The notes beneath the pieces are model-generated. The model saw only the letters and a program-made list of their open reading frames with translations. It ran no database searches and was not told the DNA's origin. This document shows positions 19,666-29,287 of a stretch of 64,000 bases of DNA, one piece after another; position 1 is the first letter of the stretch, and each line of letters opens with the position of its first letter. Source of the DNA: Tellurirhabdus bombi (GTDB lineage Bacteria; Bacteroidota; Bacteroidia; Cytophagales; Spirosomataceae); assembly GCF_021484805.1 (NCBI RefSeq), contig NZ_CP090557.1, positions 1,352,501 through 1,416,500 of the forward strand, read 5' to 3'. The translations under genes were made by a program, and so were the position numbers.

Positions 19666-21129
19666 TTACTGATTAATGATCTGCAACAGGTTAGCAACAG
19701 CTGGTTCAGTCAGCTTCAGGAATGTGTTTGGTACAATACCGATCCAGAAAACCATAATACAGAGCGGGATCAGCACCCAGTTTTCACTGGCAGATACGTC
19801 GGTAAAGGTTTCGGTTAGTTCGGTTTTCTTACCAAACATCGTTTTTTGGAATAAGCGAAGCATGTAAACGGCTCCCAGGATGATGGTAGTTCCGGCAACA
19901 GCTCCCAACACATTATTGTATTCGAATACGCCTAACAGCAGCAGAAATTCACCCACAAATCCATTGGTTAACGGCAGTGCCACACTACCCAGCAGTAGAA
20001 TCATGAAGTAAACCGTTAGTCTCGGCGTATGCTGGGTAATGCCTCCCATCTGGTCAATCAGGCGCGTATTGGTACGGGATAGAATCACATCAGCGACGAA
20101 GAACATTCCAACCACGTTGATACCGTGCGCCAGCATTTGCACCAGGGCACCTTGTAATCCATTTTCAGTCAATGAGAAAACGCCGGCAGCCATCAGGCCC
20201 ACGTGGGCGAAAGACGAGTAAGCAATCAAACGCTTTATATCCCGCTGGCGGATGGCAATGATAGACCCATAAACAATGCCGATAACAGACAGTACAATGG
20301 CCGTAAAGCCCCACGTGTCGACGCCTGCTGGTGCAATCGGAAGGAGCAAACGAATAACCCCGTAGACCCCCATCTTCAGCATGATACCTGCTAAAAGCAT
20401 GGTTGCCTGGGTAGGCGATTCAGTATACGTATCTGGCTGCCAGGTATGGAAAGGAAAGACAGGCATCTTGATCGCGAAAGCAATGAAAAATGCCCAGAAA
20501 ACCCATCCTTGGGCCACCGGACTAAGTTTTAAGTTGTAAAGGTCTACAATTGCGGCTGAATGCGATCCCGGAACACCAGGCGTACCCGTCTGAAAGTACA
20601 GATATACCAGCGCTACCAGCATGAACAAACTACCGAAGATCGTGTAAACGAAAAACTTGAACGTTACCGCAATTCGGTTTTCGCCGCCCCAGAGCGCTGC
20701 CAGGAAGTAAATAGGGATCAGGGCCGCCTCAAAGAACAGGTAAAATAAAAAGGCATCCCGCGCCGTAAATACGCCAATCAGCGCCGCTTGCATGAACAAA
20801 ATCAGGGCAAAAAACACATTAGGACGCGAATATTTCCGCTGGAAGGCCGACAGGATAATAAACGGCGTCAGTAAACCCGTTAGCAAAACCAGCAGAATAC
20901 TGACACCATCGATGCCAGCGCTAAAGCGAATGCCGAAGTTTGCCAACCACGGATAGTCGAAACCAAACTGAGAAGTTGTATCGGCTTTAAAATTCAGGAA
21001 AGCATAGGCTGCCAGACCAAATTCAGCCAGTGCAGCAACAAAAGCCAATTGCTTGGTTTGTTCACTACGAACCGCCAAAACCAGTAATGCAGCTACAATC
21101 GGAAATAGTATGAGCGTAAGTGTAAGCAT
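19666..21129 (-). CDS. nuoM: NADH-quinone oxidoreductase subunit M
   Basis: A 487-aa proton-pumping subunit of complex I. Visible landmarks are LFYLFFEAALIPIYFLAALWG (proton-channel Glu), FAIKMPVFPFHTWQPDTYTESPT, and DIKRLIAYSSFAHVGLM. Length and helix number fit the family. It is 14 bases after nuoL and 6 before nuoN, so the three are translated from one message. Confidence 0.96.
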   Translation of the reverse strand: MLTLTLILFPIVAALLVLAVRSEQTKQLAFVAALAEFGLAAYAFLNFKADTTSQFGFDYPWLANFGIRFSAGIDGVSILLVLLTGLLTPFIILSAFQRKYSRPNVFFALILFMQAALIGVFTARDAFLFYLFFEAALIPIYFLAALWGGENRIAVTFKFFVYTIFGSLFMLVALVYLYFQTGTPGVPGSHSAAIVDLYNLKLSPVAQGWVFWAFFIAFAIKMPVFPFHTWQPDTYTESPTQATMLLAGIMLKMGVYGVIRLLLPIAPAGVDTWGFTAIVLSVIGIVYGSIIAIRQRDIKRLIAYSSFAHVGLMAAGVFSLTENGLQGALVQMLAHGINVVGMFFVADVILSRTNTRLIDQMGGITQHTPRLTVYFMILLLGSVALPLTNGFVGEFLLLLGVFEYNNVLGAVAGTTIILGAVYMLRLFQKTMFGKKTELTETFTDVSASENWVLIPLCIMVFWIGIVPNTFLKLTEPAVANLLQIINQ

Positions 21130-21143
21130 CTATATCTTTACCG

Positions 21144-23063
21144 CTATATTTTGATGAAAAACCGGACGCCCAGAATCAAAACGATTCCAACGACCATTGC
21201 GAAGACGTAAAAGCTAATGGAGCCTGTTTGCAGCCGCCGCGACTGACCCGAAATTTGTTTCACCAGCCACGCCGTGCCGTTTACAACCCCGTCGATCAGG
21301 AACTCACCGAAGCTGTAGAAGACGTCGGATAACCCACGAATTGGCTTGATGATAATCGCTTCGTATAGCTCATCCACGTAGTATTTGTTGTACAGCACCT
21401 TTTCGGTCATTGGTCGTTCAACTAGGTCAGATTCGGGCAGCACCGCACGCTGAACGTAGATAACATACGCGACAACGGCCATCAGAATAGCTACGCCGGT
21501 TGAAATACCCATCAGCATGTATTCTTCGCTATGCGTCAACAGTGTTTCGCCAAATGCATTGGGATTTGCCTGCCGCGACAGTTCAAAAATAGGGCTCAGG
21601 AAGTTTGCCAGTTTGGCGCTACCACCCAGTACTTCCGGAACGTTGAGGAAGCCACCCGCCGCCGACAGAACCGCCAGAATCAATAACGGAATGGTCATCG
21701 TTGCCGGTGATTCATGCAGATGCTCCCGCTGGTGTTCCGTTCCCCGGAACCGCCCAAAGAAGGTCAGGAATAGCAGCCGGAACATGTAAAAAGAAGTCAT
21801 GGCTGAGCCAATTACCCCAAGTACCCACAAGAATTTGTTATGCTCGTAAGCATGCATCAGAATCTCGTCCTTCGAGAAGAAACCCGCAAACGGAGGAATA
21901 CCGGCAATGGCAATCGTGGCAATCAAAAAGGTCCAGTACGTAACCGGCAGGTATTTACGCAGACCACCCATTCGACGAATATCCTGCTCGTCGGACATGG
22001 CGTGGATAACACTACCTGCGCCAAGGAACAGCAAAGCTTTGAAGAACGCGTGGGTCATGACGTGGAACATTCCCGCCGTGTAGCCCATTACACTCAGTCC
22101 TAAAAACATATAGCCCAACTGAGAAACTGTAGAATAGGCCAGTACTTTCTTAATATCATTCTGCACCAGACCAATCGAAGCTGTTAACAGAAGCGTTACA
22201 ACGGCAATTCCTCCGACAATTTCCAGCGTGATAGGTGACAACGTATACAGAATGTTCGAGCGAACAACCATGTAAATCCCCGCCGTTACCATTGTTGCGG
22301 CGTGAATCAGAGCCGATACGGGAGTAGGACCCGCCATCGCGTCGGGTAGCCAGGTATACAGCGGAATCTGCGCCGATTTACCCATCGCTCCCACAAACAG
22401 CAGCATCGTAATGGCTACCACCGTTGGGTCGCCAATGGGGAAGCCTGCCGCCTGCTCGAAGACGTTGGTGTATTCAACGGAGCCAAAAGCGGCGATGATC
22501 ATGAAAATTCCTAATAGGAAACCCAGGTCACCGATGCGGTTCATCACGAAGGCTTTACGCGCCGCATTGTTATAATTGGTATTCTTGTTCCAGAAGCCAA
22601 TCAACAAATACGAACAAAGCCCCACGCCTTCCCAGCCAATGAACATAATGACGTAATTGGATCCCATCACCAACAGGAGCATGAAAAACAAAAACAGGTT
22701 CAGAAAAGCCATGAACTTTCCGTAACCCGCATCGTGGTGCATGTAACCAATTGAATAAATGTGAATTAGCGATCCAACTCCCGTCACAATCAGCAACATA
22801 ATCAGGGAGAGCTGGTCAATTTGGAAGGAAAAGGGGATATTCAGGTGACCCACTGTAATCCAGTCGAAAAGGGCTACTTTTTCGGGTTGTGGACCGGAGA
22901 AACCCATAAAGAGCAACACCACGCAAGCAAAAGACGCGAGCGGAGCCGCCGAGCTAATCAATCCGACCATGCCATTAGGAACACGCCGGAAACCGAGTCC
23001 GTTAATTAGAAAGCCCAGAAGAGGAAACAGAGGTATTAGTTTTACCAACAAATCCGTCTGCAT
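21144..23063 (-). CDS. nuoL: NADH-quinone oxidoreductase subunit L
   Basis: A 639-aa distal proton-pumping subunit of complex I with the long C-terminal lateral helix. Landmarks are FIGWEGVGLCSYLLIGFW, GKSAQIPLYTWLPDAMAGPTPVSALIHAATMV, split across the channel helices, DIKKVLAYSTVSQLGYM, and HAFFKALLFLGAGSVIHA. It follows nuoK after an 87-base spacer (23064-23150) that holds a small imperfect hairpin (23111-23135) with GGCA/TGCC ends. Confidence 0.97.
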   Translation of the reverse strand: MQTDLLVKLIPLFPLLGFLINGLGFRRVPNGMVGLISSAAPLASFACVVLLFMGFSGPQPEKVALFDWITVGHLNIPFSFQIDQLSLIMLLIVTGVGSLIHIYSIGYMHHDAGYGKFMAFLNLFLFFMLLLVMGSNYVIMFIGWEGVGLCSYLLIGFWNKNTNYNNAARKAFVMNRIGDLGFLLGIFMIIAAFGSVEYTNVFEQAAGFPIGDPTVVAITMLLFVGAMGKSAQIPLYTWLPDAMAGPTPVSALIHAATMVTAGIYMVVRSNILYTLSPITLEIVGGIAVVTLLLTASIGLVQNDIKKVLAYSTVSQLGYMFLGLSVMGYTAGMFHVMTHAFFKALLFLGAGSVIHAMSDEQDIRRMGGLRKYLPVTYWTFLIATIAIAGIPPFAGFFSKDEILMHAYEHNKFLWVLGVIGSAMTSFYMFRLLFLTFFGRFRGTEHQREHLHESPATMTIPLLILAVLSAAGGFLNVPEVLGGSAKLANFLSPIFELSRQANPNAFGETLLTHSEEYMLMGISTGVAILMAVVAYVIYVQRAVLPESDLVERPMTEKVLYNKYYVDELYEAIIIKPIRGLSDVFYSFGEFLIDGVVNGTAWLVKQISGQSRRLQTGSISFYVFAMVVGIVLILGVRFFIKI

Positions 23064-23150
23064 GAAAGGTAGAGTATGTTAATAGGTTTAAATTTGTAAG
23101 TGACTGATTTGGCAAATTTTAGCTTAAAACCTGCCTTAACAAAAGCGGCA

Positions 23151-23498
23151 TCACCACTTGAGTTTATCCAGTACACCTACATCAATCGACCGGATATTTC
23201 GGTAGATCATAACAATAATCGCTAATCCGACGGCCACTTCAGCGGCGGCCACGGCCATAATAAAAAAGACAAAAACCTGGCCGGTTGGGTCGGATCGATA
23301 CGACGAAAAGGCAATCAGAAGCAGGTTGACGGCATTAAGCATCAGCTCAATCGACATGAAGATAATGATAGCGTTTCGCCGGGTTAGTACGCCAATGATG
23401 CCAATGACAAATAAGGCAGTACTGATAATGAGGTAGTATTTCAGATCTATAAGCTGAATAACTTCCGGTACTTGAACAGGCATTTGCGTTGGTTGCAT
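23151..23498 (-). CDS. nuoK: NADH-quinone oxidoreductase subunit K
   Basis: A 115-aa subunit with three transmembrane helices. The channel glutamates are visible in IFMSIELMLNAVNLLL and FIMAVAAAEVAVGLAIIV. The first 17 residues (MQPTQMPVQVPEVIQL...) are longer than in the roughly 100-aa E. coli protein. It is the first gene of a nuoK-L-M-N unit with its own consensus promoter; nuoA-J are not upstream, where a DnaQ-type exonuclease gene lies instead. Confidence 0.94.
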   Translation of the reverse strand: MQPTQMPVQVPEVIQLIDLKYYLIISTALFVIGIIGVLTRRNAIIIFMSIELMLNAVNLLLIAFSSYRSDPTGQVFVFFIMAVAAAEVAVGLAIIVMIYRNIRSIDVGVLDKLKW

Positions 23499-23567
23499 AC
23501 CAATCAGTCGGTCTTTAACACATCGTTACGGTCTTATTCAGGAGGCAGAATGCCAGAGAAGACTGAG

Positions 23568-23598
23568 CAAAGTTACAGATTATTCCCGCTTACTCAAA
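23568..23598 (-). promoter_or_regulatory. Consensus promoter of nuoKLMN
   Basis: On the minus strand, TTTG (23598-23595), exactly 19 bases, TAACTTTG (23575-23568): a full match to the Bacteroidetes consensus. Transcription should start near 23562, leaving a 64-nt leader before nuoK. Confidence 0.7.
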
Positions 23599-23615
23599 TG
23601 GTTTGGCAATTTGCC

Positions 23616-24425
23616 TCACCGCTGGTTGAACATCCGTAGCTTAATCTCGGTCAGTTTTCGCTTGGTATCCAGCGGAAATTCGCCTTTAATCAGCCAGTCG
23701 TAGAAGGATGGTTCTTTTTTCAGAACATCCATGACCAGACGGCCTTTGTGCTTTCCAAAGTTAAAAATCTCCTGGCCGTCGTTGTTGTAAATCATGTGTC
23801 CCCGCAGGTCCACATTGTTGTTAATCATGATTTTATTCAGCACTTCGACATCGTTGCTGATTACGATTTCGTTGCCCCGCTCATCGCGCACTGTCTGGCC
23901 TTCATAGCGTTTTACCATGGCATCCAGCACTTCGGCGGTAGCCAGCGTATCGGCCTCCGCACTGTGCGCGTTTTCCAACGATTTTCCGCAGAAGAAACGG
24001 TACGCAGCCACCAGCGTGCGTGGCTCCATGAAGTGATAAATGCGCTGGACATCAATGGATCTCCGGTTTTTCAGGTCAAAATCGACGTTGGCCCGCAAAA
24101 ACTCTTCTACCAGCAACGGAATGTCGAATCGGTTGGAGTTGTAGCCAGCCAGATCGCAGCCGTCCAGAAATTGGGCCAGGTTGCGGGCAATCGACTTGAA
24201 GGTCGGGCAATCTTTTACATCTTCGTCGTAAATGCCATGAATCAAGCTCGACTCCAGCGGAATAGGAATGGTAGGATTGACTTTATGTGTTTTTATAATC
24301 ACATCGCCTCCCGGCATCGCTTTCGCAATGGATATTTCGACAATCCGATCCTTCATAACTTCAATGCCCGTTGTTTCGAGATCGAAGAAAGCCAGTGGCT
24401 TTTTGAGTTTGAGCTGATGCGTCAT
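23616..24425 (-). CDS. DnaQ-type 3'-5' exonuclease (DEDDh)
   Basis: A 269-aa protein with an N-terminal DEDDh exonuclease domain: FFDLETTG (D15, E17), LAGYNSNRFDIPLL (second Asp) and HSAEADTLAT (His and last Asp). These chelate the two metal ions that hydrolyse DNA or RNA 3' ends; epsilon-like proofreading is one option. Residues about 220-269 (FNFGKHKGRLVMDVL...FYDWLIKGEFP) resemble the small C-terminal domain seen in exonuclease X-type proteins and DUF3820. The ATG at 24425 is preferred to a GTG three codons earlier. Confidence 0.85.
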   Translation of the reverse strand: MTHQLKLKKPLAFFDLETTGIEVMKDRIVEISIAKAMPGGDVIIKTHKVNPTIPIPLESSLIHGIYDEDVKDCPTFKSIARNLAQFLDGCDLAGYNSNRFDIPLLVEEFLRANVDFDLKNRRSIDVQRIYHFMEPRTLVAAYRFFCGKSLENAHSAEADTLATAEVLDAMVKRYEGQTVRDERGNEIVISNDVEVLNKIMINNNVDLRGHMIYNNDGQEIFNFGKHKGRLVMDVLKKEPSFYDWLIKGEFPLDTKRKLTEIKLRMFNQR

Positions 24426-24453
24426 TTCTTGCACAAGTACATAATTACAGCTA

Positions 24454-24461
24454 CAAAAGTA
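24454..24461 (-). promoter_or_regulatory. -7 element of the exonuclease gene
   Basis: TACTTTTG on the minus strand matches TAnnTTTG; predicted transcription start near 24448, 23 bases before the ATG. No good -33 box at 19-20 bases. Confidence 0.35.
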
Positions 24462-24522
24462 GGAAGGTTGGGCGGTTTTATAGTCAATTCCAGTGCTGAA
24501 TTAATCGAAATGAGCGGTTTAG

Positions 24523-26070
24523 CTAGTCTTCCCAGGCAAATGAACGTACCACGGCTTTTTTCCAACCCTGGTATAATCGGTCCTTTTCTTCCAGATTCAT
24601 AGTGGGCTCAAACACGCGGTCAACGCCCCAATTCTGCCGCAAATCATCGAAACCATTCCAATAGCCTACGGCCAGCCCAGCGGCGTAGGCAGCTCCTAAG
24701 GCAGTAGTTTCAGCAATTTTTGGACAAATGACGGAGACACCCAGCATATCCGCCTGAAACTGCATGAGCAGGTTATTGACGGTCATTCCGCCATCGACGC
24801 GCAGGGATTTCAACTGAATGCCCGCGTCCTCCTCCATCGCCCGCACCACGTCCAGCGTTTGGTAGGCAGTGGCTTCCAGAACCGCCCGGGCAATGTGTCC
24901 TTTGTTGACATAGCGCGTCAGGCCAGCAATTATACCACGCGCATCGGCTTTCCAGTATGGCGCATACAAACCCGAAAAAGCGGGCACAAAGTAAGCCCCG
25001 CCGTTATCAGTTACCGTCTGGGCCAGCGCATCGATATCCGAACTATGCTTGATTAGGCCTAAATTATCCCGTAACCATTGCACCAATGCGCCCGTAATGG
25101 CTACGCTTCCTTCGAGCGCATAATGAACTGGCTGATTTTTGAACTGATAGGCGACAGTGGTTAACAGTCCACAAGTCGAGTGGCGCAGTTCGGTTCCGGT
25201 GTTCATGAGCAGAAAGCAACCGGTTCCGTAAGTGTTTTTGGCCATTCCGGATTCGTAGCAGGTTTGCCCGACCAGCGCTGCCTGCTGATCGCCTAAAATA
25301 CCGGCAATGGGGACCCCGGGTAATACTTCGGATTTTACCGTTCCGTAAACTTCACTGCTAGGCCGGATTTCGGGTAACATGGCTTTGGGTACCCCAAACA
25401 CGTGCAGCAGCTCATCGTCCCAGGCGAGCGTTTCCAGGTTCATCAGCTGCGTCCGGCTGGCATTCGTCACATCGGTGATGTGCAAACCGCCGTGTGACGG
25501 GCCACCGTGCGACGGACCGCCGTGTGACGGACCACCCGTCAGGTGCCAAATCAGAAAGGTATCCATGTTGCCAAACAAAGCCTCTCCTTTCTCCGCATCC
25601 TCCCGAACGCCGGGTACGTTATCCAGGATCCACCGAAGTTTTAGCCCGCTAAAGTAGGTAGCCAACGGCAAGCCCGTTTTCGCCCGAAACCGGTCCTGAC
25701 CCAAGCCGGTGATGCCACCTTCATGGGCAAACTGGTTGACCAGCTCGCCCGTTCGCGTATCCTGCCAGACAATGGCGTTGTAGTAAGGCTTACCAGTCCG
25801 GCGGTTCCAGACAACGGTTGTTTCACGTTGATTGGTAATTCCCACCGCCGCGATGTCACTGCTTTGGATCGTCGCTTTAATTCGGGCAATAGCGATCACT
25901 TCCAGCGTGTTTCGCCAGATTTCTTCCGGATCGTGCTCCACCCAGCCAGGTTGCGGATAAATCTGGGTGTGTTCCTTCTGGCCCACCGATACAATGGTCC
26001 CTTGACGGTCGAAAATAATGCAGCGCGTACTGGTTGTTCCCTGATCAATGGCAGCGATATAAGAAGGCAT
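24523..26070 (-). CDS. glpK: Glycerol kinase with an in-frame (GGPSH)3 insertion
   Basis: A 515-aa FGGY-family kinase that converts glycerol to glycerol-3-phosphate. Visible are the ATP-binding DQGTTSTRC (residues 9-17), [11 protein letters not shown], the substrate segment [24 protein letters not shown] and the C-terminal [18 protein letters not shown]. Start at 26070 ([11 protein letters not shown]) is set by the family N-terminus; 39 upstream codons overlap glpF. At residues about 180-195 the usual loop LTGG-x-HVTD is expanded by three GGPSH units. The gene lies 32 bases after glpF, so uptake and phosphorylation are co-expressed. No glpD is adjacent. Confidence 0.95.
   Translation of the reverse strand: MPSYIAAIDQGTTSTRCIIFDRQGTIVSVGQKEHTQIYPQPGWVEHDPEEIWRNTLEVIAIARIKATIQSSDIAAVGITNQRETTVVWNRRTGKPYYNAIVWQDTRTGELVNQFAHEGGITGLGQDRFRAKTGLPLATYFSGLKLRWILDNVPGVREDAEKGEALFGNMDTFLIWHLTGGPSHGGPSHGGPSHGGLHITDVTNASRTQLMNLETLAWDDELLHVFGVPKAMLPEIRPSSEVYGTVKSEVLPGVPIAGILGDQQAALVGQTCYESGMAKNTYGTGCFLLMNTGTELRHSTCGLLTTVAYQFKNQPVHYALEGSVAITGALVQWLRDNLGLIKHSSDIDALAQTVTDNGGAYFVPAFSGLYAPYWKADARGIIAGLTRYVNKGHIARAVLEATAYQTLDVVRAMEEDAGIQLKSLRVDGGMTVNNLLMQFQADMLGVSVICPKIAETTALGAAYAAGLAVGYWNGFDDLRQNWGVDRVFEPTMNLEEKDRLYQGWKKAVVRSFAWED
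25487..25531 (-). repeat. Tandem 15-bp repeat (3 units) inside glpK
   Basis: Three 15-bp units encode GGPSH three times. Read on the minus strand they are GGTCCGTCACACGGC, GGTCCGTCGCACGGT and GGCCCGTCACACGGC (order along the gene), differing only at third codon positions. The length change is a multiple of three, so the kinase frame is kept. Confidence 0.9.
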
Positions 26071-26102
26071 AATTTTAGCTAAGTCGGTAATTAATTGATT
26101 TT

Positions 26103-26828
26103 TCACAACGTAAACAGGCGAATCAAGAGGCCCCCGATTGCTCCACCGACCAGGGGAGCAATCGCCGGAATCCAGGCGTACCCCCAATCAGAAGAACCTT
26201 TTCCCGGAATGGGTAGCAGTACATGCGCTATACGCGGCCCAAAATCCCGGGCAGGATTGATGGCATAACCCGTTGTCCCCCCCAGCGAAAGGCCGATGCT
26301 CCAAACCAGTATCCCGACCATATAAGGACCTACGCCAATGGCCATTTCACCGAGCGATTTTGAGGAAATTCCAGCCAGTCCGATAATGAGGGCCAGTGTC
26401 CCGACAACCTCACTGATAAAATTGGCACCGGGATTACGAATAGCGGGGCCTGTAGCGAAAACGGCTAGCTTGGCGCTGGCATCCGGTGTAACGCGCCAGT
26501 GTGGCAGGTAATAGAGCCAGACTAGAATAGCGCCCAAAAAAGCGCCGATAAGTTGCGCAGAAATATAAGGAATAACATGGCTGTAGTCGTCGGTAGCTAC
26601 CGCAAAGGCTACCGTAACCGCTGGATTCAAGTGCGCATCAATGCTTCCAAAAGCCTTGGCCACAAAAATACCCATCGTGACGGCAAAAGCCCAACCGGTG
26701 GTGATGACCATCCAGCCGCTGTTTTCGCCTTTTGTCTGCCGGAGAACCACATTGGCTACTACGCCATTTCCTAATAATAAAAGTACAATCGTACCGACCA
26801 ATTCACCGAGAAACGGAGAAGGCTGCAT
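26103..26828 (-). CDS. glpF: Glycerol facilitator (MIP family aquaglyceroporin)
   Basis: A 241-aa channel with six transmembrane helices and two half-helix pore motifs: [11 protein letters not shown] and [10 protein letters not shown]. The Asp after the second NPAR is characteristic of glycerol-conducting channels rather than water-only aquaporins. It lies directly upstream of glpK, so glycerol would be trapped by phosphorylation as it enters. The promoter should be in the 120-base divergent gap to purB, but no clear box was found on this strand. Confidence 0.93.
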   Translation of the reverse strand: MQPSPFLGELVGTIVLLLLGNGVVANVVLRQTKGENSGWMVITTGWAFAVTMGIFVAKAFGSIDAHLNPAVTVAFAVATDDYSHVIPYISAQLIGAFLGAILVWLYYLPHWRVTPDASAKLAVFATGPAIRNPGANFISEVVGTLALIIGLAGISSKSLGEMAIGVGPYMVGILVWSIGLSLGGTTGYAINPARDFGPRIAHVLLPIPGKGSSDWGYAWIPAIAPLVGGAIGGLLIRLFTL

Positions 26829-26921
26829 ACAAGATACGGGTTTAGGTCTATTTTATACTGGTAAAATTCAACGGTCGCCAATATACACAAATTCCATTAG
26901 CTGCGTTTAGCCAACATCCAC

Positions 26922-26929
26922 TACCTTTG
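26922..26929 (+). promoter_or_regulatory. -7 element of purB
   Basis: TACCTTTG matches TAnnTTTG; transcription would begin near 26935, 14 bases before the ATG. The -33 box is weak (TTAG, 21 bases upstream). Confidence 0.4.
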
Positions 26930-26948
26930 TATTTTAGTAATCGACTCT

Positions 26949-28289
26949 ATGCAACTTTCTGCACTGACAGCCCTATCTCCTATCGACGGTCGTTACCGCG
27001 CTCAGATTGAATCTCTGGCCCCCTATTTTTCGGAATGGGGATTGATTCGCTACCGAATCCAGATTGAAATTGAATATTTTATCGAGCTTTGCGAGATTCC
27101 ATTGCCGCAATTGAAGGGCATTGATCACGCGATTTTTCCGACCCTTCGCGGCTTGTACGAAAATTTTTCGGAGAATGACGCGCTGCGAATTAAAGAAATT
27201 GAACGTGTAACCAACCACGACGTAAAGGCCGTTGAGTACTTTATTAAGGAAAAACTAGCTGACCTGAATATTTCTGAATACCTGGAATTTATTCACTTTG
27301 GACTGACCTCGCAGGATATTAACAATACGGCTATTCCTCGGTTACTGGACGACGCCCTGAACATGGTCGTTGAGCCTACGTATCGGCAGATTTACATCAA
27401 ATTACAGGAATTGGCCAGTCGCTGGCAGGACATTCCGATGCTGGCCCGTACGCATGGTCAGCCAGCCTCGCCCACGCGTTTGGGGAAAGAATTGCTGGTT
27501 TTTTGCGAGCGTCTGGAGAAACAGTTATTCATGCTCGAAGATATTCCGGTATCGGCCAAATTTGGCGGCGCAACGGGGAATTTCAACGCACATGCCGTTG
27601 CTTATCCGGATATCGACTGGAAACGCTTTGGCAACCAGTTTTGTAATCGGCTGGGGCTTCAACGCAGCCAGCAAACTACGCAGATTGAGCATTACGACAT
27701 GCTGGCGGCTACGCTGGATGCCTATAAACGGCTGAACAACATCCTGATCGATCTGGACCGTGACATCTGGACGTATGTCTCGATGAATTACTTCAAACAG
27801 AAAATCAAAGCGGGTGAAGTAGGTTCTTCGGCCATGCCGCATAAAGTCAACCCGATTGATTTTGAAAATTCGGAAGGTAACCTTGGCATTGCAAACGCCC
27901 TTTTCGAGCACCTGGCCGCCAAGCTTCCTATCTCCCGCTTGCAACGCGATCTAACGGATTCGACGGTGCTGCGGAACCTGGGCGTGCCGTTTGCCCACTC
28001 GGTTATTGCCCTAAAGGCGCTGCTGAAGGGACTGAATAAATTGGAGTTGAACGAAGCTGCCCTGAAAGCAGATCTGAATGAAAACTGGGCGGTAGTAGCC
28101 GAAGCCATTCAAACCATTTTGCGGCGCGAAGGCTATCCAAAACCCTACGAAGCCCTTAAAGATTTAACGCGCACCAACGAGAAAATTACGGAGCAGACCA
28201 TCCAGCGTTTCATCAATGATCTGAACGTTGAAGAGTCTGTTAAAGAAGAACTTCGGAAAATAACGCCGTTCAATTATACCGGCCTTTGA
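26949..28289 (+). CDS. purB: Adenylosuccinate lyase
   Basis: A 446-aa fumarase/aspartase-superfamily lyase acting twice in purine synthesis (SAICAR to AICAR, and adenylosuccinate to AMP). The superfamily signature GSSAMPHKVNPIDFENSEGN lies near residue 295, and TSQDINNTA and RTHGQPASPT supply the catalytic His and binding residues. The length and the N-terminus (SALTALSPIDGRY) match the longer, E. coli-like PurB type. Single gene with its own terminator. Confidence 0.96.
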   Translation: MQLSALTALSPIDGRYRAQIESLAPYFSEWGLIRYRIQIEIEYFIELCEIPLPQLKGIDHAIFPTLRGLYENFSENDALRIKEIERVTNHDVKAVEYFIKEKLADLNISEYLEFIHFGLTSQDINNTAIPRLLDDALNMVVEPTYRQIYIKLQELASRWQDIPMLARTHGQPASPTRLGKELLVFCERLEKQLFMLEDIPVSAKFGGATGNFNAHAVAYPDIDWKRFGNQFCNRLGLQRSQQTTQIEHYDMLAATLDAYKRLNNILIDLDRDIWTYVSMNYFKQKIKAGEVGSSAMPHKVNPIDFENSEGNLGIANALFEHLAAKLPISRLQRDLTDSTVLRNLGVPFAHSVIALKALLKGLNKLELNEAALKADLNENWAVVAEAIQTILRREGYPKPYEALKDLTRTNEKITEQTIQRFINDLNVEESVKEELRKITPFNYTGL

Positions 28290-28295
28290 AAATGC

Positions 28296-28340
28296 CAGCT
28301 TCACTCTGGCCCAGCTTTTTGAGCTAGAGTGAAGCTGTTT
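28296..28340 (+). terminator. Terminator between purB and proC
   Basis: CAGCTTCACTCT (28296-28307) pairs perfectly with AGAGTGAAGCTG (28326-28337), 18-nt loop, followed by TTT. It sits between two converging genes and lies within 10 bases of the proC stop. Confidence 0.8.
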
Positions 28341-28343
28341 ATA

Positions 28344-29147
28344 TTAACCCTTCGACAGTTCGGTAGCCCGAACCTGGGCGGCCTTTATCCCGGCAATCAG
28401 CGTGTCGGCCAGCATACCTTCTTCAAAAGTCTTTAACGCAGCTTCGGTCGTTCCACCCTTCGAAGCAACGGCTTTGATAAGTTCATCCAGCGATTGATCG
28501 GCCGTATTAATCAGGTGAAAAGCACCTAGCATGGTCTGTTTAACGAGCAAAGACGCCACAGCATCCTCAAATCCCATCTGTTTTCCGGCCTCGACCATCG
28601 CCTTTACCAGGTAGTAAAAATAAGCCGGTCCACTACCACTCAGCGCAGTCACAGCATCCAGCATCGCTTCATCCTCTAGAAAAATAGATCGTCCGGTTGC
28701 ATTGATCAGGTTTTCAACCTTGCGTAAGTTATTGAAATCTACCTCTGGGGCCGCCGTAAAGCCGGTGATACCCATTCCCAGCATGGCCGGTGTATTAGGC
28801 ATTGCCCGAATAACCAGTTTATGATCCAACCGCTCCTGAATCAGCGCAATCGGAATCCCAGCCATAATGGATAAAACAACCTGTTTAGGCTGCACAACCT
28901 CGCGCAAAGCGTCCTGAACACTTGCAAAATCCTGCGGCTTTACGGACAAAATAATTAGTTCTGCTTCTGAAACGCGTGGGCTGATCGTATCCACAACAAC
29001 ACCCGCTTTTTCCGCTTTCAAGGTTTCGGAGCGACCTGCGCTTTTCTCGATTAACAGCAAATCTTCTTTCCGAACCAGATTATATTGCAGAAACGATTTG
29101 GCGAAGGCCATCCCCATATTTCCACAACCGACAATGGCTACTTTCAT
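28344..29147 (-). CDS. proC: Pyrroline-5-carboxylate reductase
   Basis: A 267-aa NAD(P)H-dependent reductase that makes proline from pyrroline-5-carboxylate. N-terminal Rossmann motif VAIVGCGNMGMAFA, the segment VIRAMPNTPAMLGMGITG, and the C-terminal signature ALSGSGPAYFYYLVKAM with TKGGTTE-like SKGGTTEAALKTFEE. Start at 29147 (MKVAIVGCG) because the nucleotide-binding strand begins the family. Likely monocistronic. Confidence 0.95.
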   Translation of the reverse strand: MKVAIVGCGNMGMAFAKSFLQYNLVRKEDLLLIEKSAGRSETLKAEKAGVVVDTISPRVSEAELIILSVKPQDFASVQDALREVVQPKQVVLSIMAGIPIALIQERLDHKLVIRAMPNTPAMLGMGITGFTAAPEVDFNNLRKVENLINATGRSIFLEDEAMLDAVTALSGSGPAYFYYLVKAMVEAGKQMGFEDAVASLLVKQTMLGAFHLINTADQSLDELIKAVASKGGTTEAALKTFEEGMLADTLIAGIKAAQVRATELSKG

Positions 29148-29215
29148 CTTTATCAAAACCAGTGATGTGAACCGCAAAAATCCACATATTCTGTTAATCC
29201 ACAACCGTATGCACT

Positions 29216-29255
29216 AAAAAACCCCGCAGAAAGCACATTGAGCTTTCTGCGGGGT
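29216..29255 (-). terminator. Terminator after the TlpA-like thioredoxin gene
   Basis: ACCCCGCAGAAAGC (29221-29234) pairs perfectly with GCTTTCTGCGGGGT (29242-29255), 7-nt loop, followed by TTTTT on the minus strand. Confidence 0.9.
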
Positions 29256-29287
29256 CGCTAGAATTATGTCTCGAATTAGTAAATGAC

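Noticed and set aside
23748-24602. 284-aa open frame on the plus strand opposite the exonuclease gene
   Set aside because: It is antisense to a clear DEDDh exonuclease, has no recognisable motifs, and its codons are what a long shadow frame would give.
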